A stretch of DNA of 64,000 nt from positions 1 to 64,000 of the forward strand of contig JABDFZ010000004.1 in assembly GCA_013286325.1 (NCBI GenBank), written 5' to 3'. Positions 33,914-43,539 of the stretch are shown piece by piece. Under the pieces are notes generated by a model. The model ran no database searches and was not told where the DNA came from. It saw nothing but the letters and a program-made list of their open reading frames with translations. This DNA comes from Bacteroidota bacterium. Lineage in GTDB: Bacteria; Bacteroidota; Bacteroidia; Sphingobacteriales; Sphingobacteriaceae. Position 1 is the stretch's first letter, and each line of letters opens with the position of its first letter. The position numbers were made by a program, and so were the translations under genes.

Positions 33914-35430
33914 GCCTTCCTGGGGCTAAAAATTATAAAGCTAATTATAGCCAGCACCCAAACACCCATACCACCATACAGCATCACCCAGCCAAAACCA
34001 TGTATAAGGGCGGCATGAACAGTAGCTCCCGAAGGATCAAGAGCAGAAAGTTCAGGCAGAACTTGTTTTAAGGACGCAAAGTTCCCGGTGGCTATTTTTT
34101 CTCCTAAAGAATGGAGCTTGGCTGTATCTACAGATTTTGGCAAAGCTTTCTTTAAGTAGAACAGAATCCCCTGCAGCAAAATAAACCCCATCAATGCAAT
34201 ATTAATGGCCAGGGTAATTAAGCGGGCACTAATGTCAATGCCGGAAGCCATGCCTGCACGGGAACTCTGTACCGAGCCGGTAGCTGTATTAGTTACCGGC
34301 GTATTGGTCAGCCCCAGCCCAATACCTGCCAATAGGGAGCCGGGTAGCATTGTAAGCCAACTGGCATCATCAGCATTGCTTCCTAATTTCATCAGGAAGA
34401 ACCCCAGGCCAATTGTGAACAAGCCCAAAGGGATAACGAAACGTGGCTGATACCGTAACGAAAGACGCTCTGCCAAAGGTGGAACCACCAGGGTGGGAAG
34501 TGTATAGGCCAAAAGAGATAATCCGGCAACCACTACACCATAACCAAGGCCGTTTTGAAAATAAATCGGTAAATAAATAATGAACGGCCAAAAACTAAAA
34601 TTCATGCCAATGGAACCCATTATAGCCCCTGAAAGATTGCGCACCCTGAAGACAGAAAAGTCGAACATAGGATGGGCATGAGTCTTTTCCACAAATAGAA
34701 AAATAATGAAGCTTATTGCTGCTGCAACAATTATGCTGATGGCGGTGATACTTGTAAAGCCAAGTTCTGGCCCTTGCGTAATAAAATACGTTAACCCAAA
34801 AACAGATAGAGAAAGCGTAATTATGCCCACAATATCCAACTTTTTGGCCTGTGGGTCGCTTGACTCTTCCACGCCTCTAAATGCAAGGATTAATGTAATG
34901 AGTGTTAACGGAACAAAGGCCAGGAAAACCCATTGCCAGTTTAATACTGCTACAATAAGGCCGGCAATAATTGGGCCAAAGCCCAGACCGATACCAACCA
35001 CCACCCCCCACATAGCAAATGCTTTGCTACGCTCCCGTCCTTCCTGAAACTGATGCGAAAGAATAGCTATGGCGCAAGTCAGCATTGCGCCTCCAGCCAT
35101 ACCTTGCAGAAACCGGCCTATGATGAGTACGGACGTACTTTGTGCCAGCCCGCAAAGTAAGGATGTGATCCCAAACAAGGCCAGATTGATGATAAAAATG
35201 CGCTTGCGGCCATACCGGTCAGCCAATGTACCGGTAGCCATCAAAACGGTAGTGCAAGCTATGGTATAAGCGTTCATGATCCATTGCATGCTCTTGAAAT
35301 CATCGTGCAATACCTTTTCAAGAGTGGACAGGATTACCGGAACACTTGAAATTTCGAGGCCGAACATTAGCGAAGCCAGGCATACAGCAGCTAATGCTGC
35401 TTTGTTTTTTTTAACTGGAGAAATTGTCAT
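33910..35430 (-). CDS. MFS transporter, DHA2/EmrB-QacA-like
   Basis: MNAYTIACTTVLMATGTLADRYGRKRIFIINLALFG; 14-TM-like pattern. Confidence 0.9.
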   Translation of the reverse strand: MTISPVKKNKAALAAVCLASLMFGLEISSVPVILSTLEKVLHDDFKSMQWIMNAYTIACTTVLMATGTLADRYGRKRIFIINLALFGITSLLCGLAQSTSVLIIGRFLQGMAGGAMLTCAIAILSHQFQEGRERSKAFAMWGVVVGIGLGFGPIIAGLIVAVLNWQWVFLAFVPLTLITLILAFRGVEESSDPQAKKLDIVGIITLSLSVFGLTYFITQGPELGFTSITAISIIVAAAISFIIFLFVEKTHAHPMFDFSVFRVRNLSGAIMGSIGMNFSFWPFIIYLPIYFQNGLGYGVVVAGLSLLAYTLPTLVVPPLAERLSLRYQPRFVIPLGLFTIGLGFFLMKLGSNADDASWLTMLPGSLLAGIGLGLTNTPVTNTATGSVQSSRAGMASGIDISARLITLAINIALMGFILLQGILFYLKKALPKSVDTAKLHSLGEKIATGNFASLKQVLPELSALDPSGATVHAALIHGFGWVMLYGGMGVWVLAIISFIIFSPRKA

Positions 35431-35498
35431 TGGTAATTATAATTTAAAATGATTCTGAACTGACTTAAGTCGATTTTATTAATTTTAATTTACCAAAT
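35429..35498. promoter_or_regulatory. Nested dyad in the divergent MFS/hxlR intergenic region
   Basis: Imperfect arms ATTGGTAATTATAATTTAAAAT / TTAATTTTAATTTACCAAAT flank a perfect GACTTAAGTC (35462-35471). Confidence 0.55.
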
Positions 35499-35548
35499 AT
35501 GTAGACCTTAAAAGGTGCTTACAAGTAGTTTAAAGGAGGATACTAAGT

Positions 35549-35923
35549 ATGGAAAATAATACTAACGATGATCATCAACTGGTTATAAAACCGGAAAATG
35601 ATTTTTTTTTAGAAGATAACTGTCCCATGACAAATGCATTAAACATTATGGGTGGAAAATGGAAACTTCTGCTTTTAACCAAGATAAGGGAAGAGTGCCC
35701 TGCAAGGTTTGGTGAATTGAGGAGAAGGATGCGGTTTATTACCCAGGCTACGTTAACTACACAGCTACGGGAACTTGAACGCGACGGAATTATCTCGAGA
35801 AAAGTTTATGCAGAAGCGCCGCCAAAAGTGGAATACAAGCTTACGGAACTGGGCAAAACACTTATCCCCCTTATGGATGCCTTGTCTGAATGGAGCAATA
35901 CTTATTGTAAAATGAAAAATTAA
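35549..35923 (+). CDS. HxlR family transcriptional regulator
   Basis: CPMTNALNIMGGKWKLLLLTKI...RFGELRRRMRFITQATLTTQLRELERDGIISRKVYAEAPPKVEYKLTELG. Confidence 0.94.
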   Translation: MENNTNDDHQLVIKPENDFFLEDNCPMTNALNIMGGKWKLLLLTKIREECPARFGELRRRMRFITQATLTTQLRELERDGIISRKVYAEAPPKVEYKLTELGKTLIPLMDALSEWSNTYCKMKN

Positions 35924-36025
35924 TTTTTGCACAGGAGCATGGCAAGTTCCTGACGACTATTTTTAACAATTTAATAACTAACCTCTAATCTTCAGTCTCT
36001 GATCACTAATCGTATATTTACGATT

Positions 36026-37090
36026 ATGAAACTCCGGATACTTGTATTAATTAACGCTGCGGCTGTAGCTATAACCCTTGCCGCAGTAAACTATTATTTT
36101 CAGCATAGCTGGTATTATGTGGCCTTAACCTTTTTTGTTACCATTATTACCAGTTTTTTTGTTTTCTATTACCTGATAGAAAAATATGTTTATTCCAAGA
36201 TAAAGCTTATCTATAAGCTCATTCACAACCTGAAACTGGGCCGTGATCTGCGCGATGCGCTGGGGGAGCATGTTAGCGCCGATCCTATTAATGATGTGGA
36301 AACTGAGGTGAAGGAATGGGCAAAGGAAAAGAAAAGCGAAATTGACGAGCTGCGCAAACAGGAAAAATTTCGGCGCGACTTTTTGTCGAACATTTCACAC
36401 GAATTTAAAACCCCGCTTTTTGCCATCCAGGGATATATTGAAGCCTTGCTTGATGATGATTTTGATGATAAAGAAATGGCACGGCAGTTTTTGGAAAAAG
36501 CATCGAAGAATGTGGACAGGCTGAGTTACCTGATAACAGACCTGGATGAGATATCAAAGCTGGAATCGGGTGAAATTCCAATTAATCTTACCCGTTTTAA
36601 GATAAATGACCTGATAAAAGAGGTTTTTGAATCGCTGGAGCTTAAAGCCCGACAGCATAACATTAAATTAATATTCAAACAAAAATACGATGAACCGATA
36701 CTGGTAAATGCCGACCGCGAAAAAATAAGACAGGTGCTGGTAAACCTAATTGATAACTCGTTTAAATATGGAAATGAGGAGGGAAATACCTCTGTAAGTT
36801 TGTTCGAATTGCACGATCAGGTGCTGGTTGAGGTTACTGATGACGGCATTGGAATTGAAGAAAAATACCTGCCGCGCTTGTTTGAGCGCTTTTTTAGGAC
36901 TGATTCCAGCCGTTCGCGCCAAATAGGTGGATCGGGCCTTGGGCTTGCTATTGTAAAGCATATAATTGAGGCCCATGAACAAACTATTAATGTGCGTAGT
37001 ACCGAAGGTTTAGGGTCCACTTTTGGCTTCACGCTTCAAAAATCCAAGCAGACTTTACATTTGCCTAACATACCTGTTCTGAAAAATTAA
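36026..37090 (+). CDS. Sensor histidine kinase (PhoR-like)
   Basis: Two TM, FLSNISHEFKTPLFAIQGYIEAL, VLVNLIDNSFKYG, DDGIGIEEKYLPRLFERFFRTD, GGSGLGLAIVKHI. Confidence 0.93.
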   Translation: MKLRILVLINAAAVAITLAAVNYYFQHSWYYVALTFFVTIITSFFVFYYLIEKYVYSKIKLIYKLIHNLKLGRDLRDALGEHVSADPINDVETEVKEWAKEKKSEIDELRKQEKFRRDFLSNISHEFKTPLFAIQGYIEALLDDDFDDKEMARQFLEKASKNVDRLSYLITDLDEISKLESGEIPINLTRFKINDLIKEVFESLELKARQHNIKLIFKQKYDEPILVNADREKIRQVLVNLIDNSFKYGNEEGNTSVSLFELHDQVLVEVTDDGIGIEEKYLPRLFERFFRTDSSRSRQIGGSGLGLAIVKHIIEAHEQTINVRSTEGLGSTFGFTLQKSKQTLHLPNIPVLKN

Positions 37091-37112
37091 CATTAACTTA
37101 ACATTGCAAAGT

Positions 37113-37120
37113 TACCTTTG
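37113..37120 (+). promoter_or_regulatory. -7 promoter element TACCTTTG of the DUF47-pit unit
   Basis: TAnnTTTG match about 20 nt upstream of the DUF47 ATG. Confidence 0.5.
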
Positions 37121-37138
37121 CGCAAATCCCCATAAAAA

Positions 37139-37789
37139 ATGTCATTAAACAGCATCTTTCAATATTTCGTACCAAAAGATAAAAAGATATTTTTTCCGCT
37201 ATTTGAGCAGGCAGCAAGCAATGTTGTAGCAATGGCCACAATTTTGGTTGAAACGGTAAATTCAAATAATCCGACTACCCGCGATGAGCTTTTTAAACAG
37301 ATTGATAAGTTAGAAAATAAAGGCGATGAAATAACCCACCAGGTATACCTGGAGTTGGGCAAAAACTTTATAACACCATTCGACCGAGAGGATATCCATG
37401 CACTTGCATCGGCAATTGACGATGTTGCCGATTATATACAAGGGGCGGCAAACCGCATGAACCTGTATCGTATTGATGATTATAACGAGCATATTCGCAA
37501 GCTATCAGAACTTACTTTGCAGGCAAGCATAGATTTGGAGAAAGCGGTAAGAGAATTAAAGGATCTTAAAAACGTACGTAACATAGCCGACTCGTGCATC
37601 AGGATAAACAGTGTGGAGAATCAGGCCGATTATGTTTTTGACCGTGCCGTTGCCGATCTTTTCCTGTATGAGAAGGATGCTATCCGTCTTATTAAATATA
37701 AAGAGATATTATCAGCGCTCGAAACAGCTACTGATATGTGCGAAGACGCAGCCGATGTTATGGAATCAATTTTAGTTAAAAACGCTTAA
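37139..37789 (+). CDS. DUF47 (PhoU-like) phosphate transport accessory protein
   Basis: FFPLFEQAASNVVAMATILVETV...KLENKGDEITHQVYLELGKNFITPFDREDIHALASAIDDVADYIQG. Confidence 0.93.
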   Translation: MSLNSIFQYFVPKDKKIFFPLFEQAASNVVAMATILVETVNSNNPTTRDELFKQIDKLENKGDEITHQVYLELGKNFITPFDREDIHALASAIDDVADYIQGAANRMNLYRIDDYNEHIRKLSELTLQASIDLEKAVRELKDLKNVRNIADSCIRINSVENQADYVFDRAVADLFLYEKDAIRLIKYKEILSALETATDMCEDAADVMESILVKNA

Positions 37790-37795
37790 GCCCTG

Positions 37796-38809
37796 ATGGT
37801 TACACCTGTACTTATTATTGTTGTTTGCCTTGCGCTGATCTTCGACTATACCAATGGTTTTCACGATGCTGCAAACTCCATAGCTACCATTGTATCAACT
37901 AAGGTATTAACGCCATTTCAGGCAGTTATGTGGGCCGCTTTTTTTAATTTCCTGGTTTACTTTTTTGTAAAAGAACATAAAGTTGCCAACACGGTAGCAA
38001 AAATTGTGCAGGAGCACTTTATTACCATGAATGTAATACTGGCAGGCTTAATTGCAGCCATCACCTGGAATTTAATTACTTGGTGGTTTGGTATACCCTC
38101 AAGCTCATCACATACACTTATTGGTGGTTTCGCGGGTGCAGGTATTACTAACGCCTTGTATATGGGCGTTAACGGACTAAGTGCGGTAAACATGCACTAT
38201 ATACTTACCATTTTAGCATATATTGTTTTGGCCCCGGTAATTGGCCTGGTAGTGGCCTATATAGTCACGGTTATTATATTACACATCTGTAAAAATGCAC
38301 GACCGGCAGTAGCAGAGCGATGGTTTAAACGGCTGCAGTTAGTTTCATCGGCTGCCTTAAGCTTTGCACATGGGGGTAACGATGCTCAAAAAGTAATGGG
38401 TATTTTGTATGTAGCCGTATTTACATCCCACATTATAAAATCGGGCGACCCTATACCACATTGGATTCCCCTGGCATGTTATTCAGCCATTGCCCTTGGT
38501 ACAATGTCGGGCGGATGGAGAATAGTAAAAACTATGGGTTCAAAAATCACCAAGATAACTCCCCTTGAAGGTGTAAGCGCTGAAACCGCAGGTGCTTTAA
38601 CATTATTTTTCACACAGCAATTCGGTATCCCGGTTTCAACTACACATACCATTACAGGCTCAATTATAGGCGTTGGCTTAACCAAACGTTTATCAGCAGT
38701 GCGTTGGGGCCTAACTATTAATATTATTTGGGCATGGGTAATAACCATCCCGATATCAGCACTTATTGCAGCCGGAGTGTTTGCTATATTAAGAGTTTTT
38801 GTTAAATAA
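37796..38809 (+). CDS. Inorganic phosphate transporter, PiT family
   Basis: FDYTNGFHDAANSIATIVSTKVLTPFQAV, GGNDAQKVMGI, GIPVSTTHTITGSIIGVG. Confidence 0.95.
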   Translation: MVTPVLIIVVCLALIFDYTNGFHDAANSIATIVSTKVLTPFQAVMWAAFFNFLVYFFVKEHKVANTVAKIVQEHFITMNVILAGLIAAITWNLITWWFGIPSSSSHTLIGGFAGAGITNALYMGVNGLSAVNMHYILTILAYIVLAPVIGLVVAYIVTVIILHICKNARPAVAERWFKRLQLVSSAALSFAHGGNDAQKVMGILYVAVFTSHIIKSGDPIPHWIPLACYSAIALGTMSGGWRIVKTMGSKITKITPLEGVSAETAGALTLFFTQQFGIPVSTTHTITGSIIGVGLTKRLSAVRWGLTINIIWAWVITIPISALIAAGVFAILRVFVK

Positions 38810-38862
38810 TTTATTTACTTTGGCATCGATAAATTAATCGTTTAACTACCTTAAAACTACTT

Positions 38863-39591
38863 GTGATGAAAAAAGCATTATTACTGATCCCCGCCTTAAT
38901 CTTAACTTTTACATTATCCAGTTACGATACCCCAAGCCATACAGCTAAAGCCGGCCCCATTCAACTTATACCATCATCGTTAGATATGGGCAATGCTTTG
39001 AAACAGGCTTTACAGATAGGTACTGCTAAAAGTTCCGACCAGCTTTCAGCTGTCAACGGCTATTTTGGCAATGCCGCCGTAAAAATACTTTTCCCACCCC
39101 AGGCCCAAAAAGCCGAAAAAACATTACGTAGCATTGGTTTAGGTAAGTTGTGCGATAAGGTTATCCTTTCGCTAAACCGCGCTGCAGAAGATGCTGCTAA
39201 ACAGGCAAAACCAATATTCATCAGCGCTATTAAACACATGACATTGCAGGATGTAACCAACATTTTGCTAGGCAGTCAGGATGCTGCTACACAATATTTT
39301 AAAAGGACAACTACAGATCAGTTAACCGTTACCTTTAAACCAATTGTAAAAGGTAGTTTAGATAAGGTTAACGCGACAAAATATTATGGGCAGGCTGCCG
39401 ATGAGTATAACAAAATTCCGTTTGTAAGTAAAATGAATCCGGATATAGATGCTTACGTAACCCAAAAAGCAATTGACGGTTTATTCTACGAAATAGCTTT
39501 GGAAGAGCTCAATATCCGAAAAAACATTGGCGCACGCAGCACACCATTGCTGCAAAAAGTATTCGCTTTCGCCGATAAGAATAAGAAATAA
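38863..39591 (+). CDS. DUF4197 family protein
   Basis: ALKQALQIGTAKSSDQLSAVNGYFGNAAVKILFPPQAQKAEKTLRSIGLGKLCDKVILSLNRAAEDAAKQAKPIF. Confidence 0.88.
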   Translation: MMKKALLLIPALILTFTLSSYDTPSHTAKAGPIQLIPSSLDMGNALKQALQIGTAKSSDQLSAVNGYFGNAAVKILFPPQAQKAEKTLRSIGLGKLCDKVILSLNRAAEDAAKQAKPIFISAIKHMTLQDVTNILLGSQDAATQYFKRTTTDQLTVTFKPIVKGSLDKVNATKYYGQAADEYNKIPFVSKMNPDIDAYVTQKAIDGLFYEIALEELNIRKNIGARSTPLLQKVFAFADKNKK

Positions 39592-39700
39592 TTCGCATCA
39601 TGTTATTGCGGGTACAGTACAGCTGTTGCGAACCTGTATTTCTACATTGTAAGCATGTTCCAAATGTTTCAGGAGTATTTAAGCAATAAAAACCATCCTG

Positions 39701-39800
39701 TCATTCTGAACGAAGTGAAGAATCTTCTACACTTGATAGGCGACCATGTTTATCAGCGTTTCTTTCGCATTTAGAAGATCCTTCACTTCGTTCAGGATGA
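39701..39800. repeat. REP/MITE-like dyad element A
   Basis: 29-bp arms TCATTCTGAACGAAGTGAAGAATCTTCTA / TAGAAGATCCTTCACTTCGTTCAGGATGA (27/29 complementary), 42-nt centre. Confidence 0.85.
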
Positions 39801-39826
39801 TAAAGAGTAAAGGTTGAAGGAAATTT

Positions 39827-41146
39827 TTATTGAAATTTAATGCGGATAGTAATCTTTTCAGGTTGTCCGGTAGAGTTGCCCGTCCAATCAGGGCCATTGT
39901 CAATAAGGTCAATAGCTTTTTGATCAGTTAAGGCGCTTAAGCCTTTGGTAACTTTAATTTCATCGATATTGCCATTGTGGTCGACCATAAAGGATAACTT
40001 TACAACCCCTTTTTTACCATCAGGCGATTTTGCATTTTCCTTTAAATATTTTCTAAAGCTGCTCCATCCATCTCTTGGCCTTGCATTTATAACATCGGCT
40101 TCATCTTTTTTGGAACCATATCCTACAACCACAACCTCACTAAGCGAGCTACTATTAGGCTCAAGTGCTATTGTTTTTAACGAATCGTGGCTGTTTGCAG
40201 TTACCTCTCGTGTTTTATAGCCTATATATGCAATCACCAGTTTGTTTTGCTTGCCACTATCGGCATTCAATTTAAACTTTCCATCAGCATCAGTAACCGC
40301 TCCTTTAGTTGTACCAGCTATTTTAATCATTACGCCAGGCAGAGGTAATCCATCGTTCCTGGCAATAACCCTGCCTATTATTAAATTTCTTAATGCAGGA
40401 TTAGTTATATTATTTAGATTAGTAATCCCCCGCGCTTCATTAACCATTACACCGGATACTTTGGCAGTTAGCAACCTGTTAATGCTTGTGTCCTTTTTTA
40501 TCGGTGTGCTTTTTAGTATATCAATTTTTGGTGCAGCTTTTTTTTCTGCCGATGTCATTCCCATTACTACCATTTCATTCAATGGGGTAGTATCCTTTTC
40601 TTTGATGTGTACCTCTTTTAATTTAACATCTGCGCTGGCTAATTCATTGGTAACAGCCTTATCCGGAACAACAATAAGTGCAACATCAGCCTGCCTTAAA
40701 ACGGCCCTTTTAGGTGGATGTTTTGGAAGTGGTGTTGCTGCAATAGCTTCTTTCTTAGCCTTCTGCAGGGTATCGGCAGGTGCAGCCGGGGCTGTTTTTG
40801 CTTCGGGTTTAACTACTGCTGCTACAATTTTATCATGTTCGGGCTTGTGCTGCATATTTAGCCACAAGCCACCCGCAATAAATAAAACCAGAATAGATGC
40901 CGCAATAGATAATGTTTTCCAGGGGATTATGCGTCTTTCCTTTTTAGTTACCCTTTGCTGCAGGCGACTACCAAGCTCATCTAATGGCGTTTGCTGGTCA
41001 TTTTTGACTTGCTGATATCCTTCCAATGCATCCATCAAGAAGGGATCATCCTGCGCACGCCTTTCCAACTGGTGCATAGCCCGGGTATCAAGTTCCCCAT
41101 TCAGGTACTTCCTTATTAATACTATGTCAGTCTCCCTTTTACTCAC
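39827..41146 (-). CDS. Anti-sigma-like membrane protein fused to carboxypeptidase-regulatory-like domain and TonB C-terminal domain
   Basis: Cytoplasmic N-terminus TDIVLIRKYLNGELDTRAMHQLERRAQDDPFLMDALEGYQ, one TM, IGRVIARNDGLPLPGVMIKIAGTTKGAVTDADGKF...SEVVVVGYG, then GVVKLSFMVDHNGNIDEIKVTKGLSALTDQKAIDLI. Confidence 0.85.
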   Translation of the reverse strand: MSKRETDIVLIRKYLNGELDTRAMHQLERRAQDDPFLMDALEGYQQVKNDQQTPLDELGSRLQQRVTKKERRIIPWKTLSIAASILVLFIAGGLWLNMQHKPEHDKIVAAVVKPEAKTAPAAPADTLQKAKKEAIAATPLPKHPPKRAVLRQADVALIVVPDKAVTNELASADVKLKEVHIKEKDTTPLNEMVVMGMTSAEKKAAPKIDILKSTPIKKDTSINRLLTAKVSGVMVNEARGITNLNNITNPALRNLIIGRVIARNDGLPLPGVMIKIAGTTKGAVTDADGKFKLNADSGKQNKLVIAYIGYKTREVTANSHDSLKTIALEPNSSSLSEVVVVGYGSKKDEADVINARPRDGWSSFRKYLKENAKSPDGKKGVVKLSFMVDHNGNIDEIKVTKGLSALTDQKAIDLIDNGPDWTGNSTGQPEKITIRIKFQ

Positions 41147-41708
41147 TACCTTTCTCCAGGCAAATTTTTAGTTTCCTTTTGCCATTTTGTATATAACTTT
41201 TAACCTCGTTCAGTGTAAAGCCTGTAAGCTCTGTTATTTCTTTATAGCACTTTTCATTTAAATAAAACAGGCTGATACTTTGTTTTTGTGTATCAGGTAA
41301 TTTATCTATACACTTTTCCAATGCCTGCATTGCAGCTTCACGGTTATTATCATCAGGATGCAAAATGGGGGTAAATTCCATAAAATCATCCAAACTAACT
41401 GTCTCCATTTTTTTACCTGAACGCAATTGCATTAAGCAATAATTACGGCTAAGTACATATAACCAGGCACGGAACTGTTTGATCTCGTGCTGCTTAACTT
41501 TTGTTATGAGCTCTTCGAATATTCCCATAACGGCATCCTTCGCTTGCTCTTCATCTTTGAGATATTTTAAACAAACGCCATAAACCAAAGGCATTTGTTT
41601 TTCATACAATTTGCCCAAAACCACCAGGTCGCCATTTTGGCGATAGCTGGTTAGCAGTTTATCATCGTCTGCATCAGTTGGTTTAATTGGTTTATAAAAA
41701 AAGCTCAT
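41139..41708 (-). CDS. ECF-type RNA polymerase sigma factor
   Basis: YLKDEEQAKDAVMGIFEEL, FRAWLYVLSRNYCLMQLR, LPDTQKQSISLFYLNEKCYKEITELTGFTLNEVKSYIQNGKRKLKICLE. Confidence 0.92.
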   Translation of the reverse strand: MSFFYKPIKPTDADDDKLLTSYRQNGDLVVLGKLYEKQMPLVYGVCLKYLKDEEQAKDAVMGIFEELITKVKQHEIKQFRAWLYVLSRNYCLMQLRSGKKMETVSLDDFMEFTPILHPDDNNREAAMQALEKCIDKLPDTQKQSISLFYLNEKCYKEITELTGFTLNEVKSYIQNGKRKLKICLEKGSE

Positions 41709-42133
41709 TACGGGATGGCTAAAATAATTTTTTTAAATGGCTTATGGAAATGTGCCTATTACCGGCCTTTCTACCCTTACCCTTTTGCTTTAAATAAAAT
41801 TGAAAACTGTAACCTGAGCAGATACCTGTAAAATCTTTTTGAACCCAAATTGAGGAATTGCGCATAGTCGCCACACCCTGCGCCAAATTTTCCCCATTGT
41901 CATTTTTTCACTTATCGCTATCCTTGGGGTTTATTAACCATCACCAAAATTATTTTTCTGAAACAAGAAAATAGCTGTAAGTTAACCCTGATAACAACGT
42001 GGCATAACTATTGCCTTATTCCTGGTAGTTGTGTTTTTTATTATTACGGTAACGCCATTATTACAAACAAATAATAGGCAAAACGTTAATAGTTTAAAAC
42101 ACTATATTAGCAATTGAATTTAAACTTTTGGTT

Positions 42134-42541
42134 ATGTGCAAACTTGTAGTAATTGATGACAATCCTACGGATCACTATATTATGCAAAGGTTACTGCATA
42201 ATAATTACAACTGCCAACAAGCTACCTACACCTTTGATGGCAGATTAGTTTTAGATTACCTGGAAGAAAACAAAGACAACGGCACCATGCCTGATGTTAT
42301 ATTTTTAGACCTTGACATGCCACAGTTAACCGGCTGGGAATTTTTAGATAAGCTGGAAACTTTTAACGCTGATGCTAAAAAGAATGTAAGGGTCCATATC
42401 ATGAGCTCATCCATACGTACCGCTGACGTTTTTCAATCGAAGAAATATGCCTGCGTTAACTCATTCATGACAAAGCCACTATCGCGCGACCTTGTTAACC
42501 AGGTGTGCGAACAGGCAAACCCAATGAAAAATACAGCCTGA
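42134..42541 (+). CDS. Single-domain response regulator
   Basis: MCKLVVIDDNPTDHYIMQRLL...PDVIFLDLDMPQLTGWEFLDKL...FMTKPLSRDLV; ATG start preferred to the TTG at 42128. Confidence 0.92.
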   Translation: MCKLVVIDDNPTDHYIMQRLLHNNYNCQQATYTFDGRLVLDYLEENKDNGTMPDVIFLDLDMPQLTGWEFLDKLETFNADAKKNVRVHIMSSSIRTADVFQSKKYACVNSFMTKPLSRDLVNQVCEQANPMKNTA

Positions 42542-42693
42542 AGATGTAGAGATATAAGAATGTGCAACCGGGCAAATGAATGATTGTATTCTCAATACAT
42601 TATATCCATTCCTTGCCTCTGTATATCCACGCTGCAGCACATTTCAATACCTCTGCACATTTATAACATTATTAGCTTATTTTTACCGCTATA

Positions 42694-43467
42694 ATGTCAG
42701 TCCGTAATAAACTATACTTTGCTTCTGATTTTCACCTGGGTACAGGTACTTATGCAGCCTGCCGTGAACGCGAAGCCCGCCTGGTACGCTGGCTCGAAAT
42801 GATAAAAGCAGATGCCGCCGAAGTTTTTTTAATGGGCGATGTTTTCGATTTTTGGTTTGAGTATAAAACTGTTGTGCCCAAAGGCTATCTCCGCTTTTTA
42901 GGAAAACTTACAGAATTGGCTGACGCAGGTGTAAAGCTCTGGCTTTTTAAAGGCAACCATGATATGTGGATGTTCAGTTATTTTGAGCAGGAGCTTGGTG
43001 CAACTATCATAAGCGATGAACTGGAGATTGAACGTAACGGAAAAAAATTCTACCTTCATCACGGAGATGGGCTTGGTCCTGGCGATACATTTTATAAAAT
43101 TTTAAAGCGAATATTCAGAAGTAGTCTGTGCCAATGGCTATTTGCGCGCATTCATCCAAATCTGGGTGTGGGGATAGCCAATTACTGGTCGAAAAATAGC
43201 AGGATTTCCAACGAGAAAAAAGAAAACCACAAGCCTGGTGAACAGGAATGGCTGGTTATTTTTTGCAATGAACTATTGAAAACACATTTTTATGATTATC
43301 TGATCTTTGGTCACCGCCATTTGCCGCTGGATATTCAGTTGAATGATAAAAGCCGTTATATCAACCTCGGCGAATGGGTAAACTATAATACCTATGCCGT
43401 TTTCGACGGTGAAAAGCTGGAACTGAAATATTTTGAGAAAGAGGAAGACCAGACCGGAGAAAAATAA
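42694..43467 (+). CDS. UDP-2,3-diacylglucosamine diphosphatase-like metallophosphoesterase
   Basis: YFASDFHLGTGT, MGDVFDFWFEY, LFKGNHDMWMF, YLHHGDGL, FGHRHLP. Confidence 0.88.
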   Translation: MSVRNKLYFASDFHLGTGTYAACREREARLVRWLEMIKADAAEVFLMGDVFDFWFEYKTVVPKGYLRFLGKLTELADAGVKLWLFKGNHDMWMFSYFEQELGATIISDELEIERNGKKFYLHHGDGLGPGDTFYKILKRIFRSSLCQWLFARIHPNLGVGIANYWSKNSRISNEKKENHKPGEQEWLVIFCNELLKTHFYDYLIFGHRHLPLDIQLNDKSRYINLGEWVNYNTYAVFDGEKLELKYFEKEEDQTGEK

Positions 43468-43539
43468 AGAATATGATTATACATCTCTTTACCCCTCAAT
43501 AAAATTCTATAAATTACGCTGTGAATAAACTTTGTCAAC

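Noticed and set aside
39684-39832. Outer 9-bp inverted repeat CAATAAAAA/TTTTTATTG around dyad element A
   Set aside because: A/T-only low complexity and the right arm enters a coding sequence; likely chance.
40242-41015. 257-aa + strand ORF
   Set aside because: Antisense to the TonB fusion gene, no start context or domain; shadow ORF.
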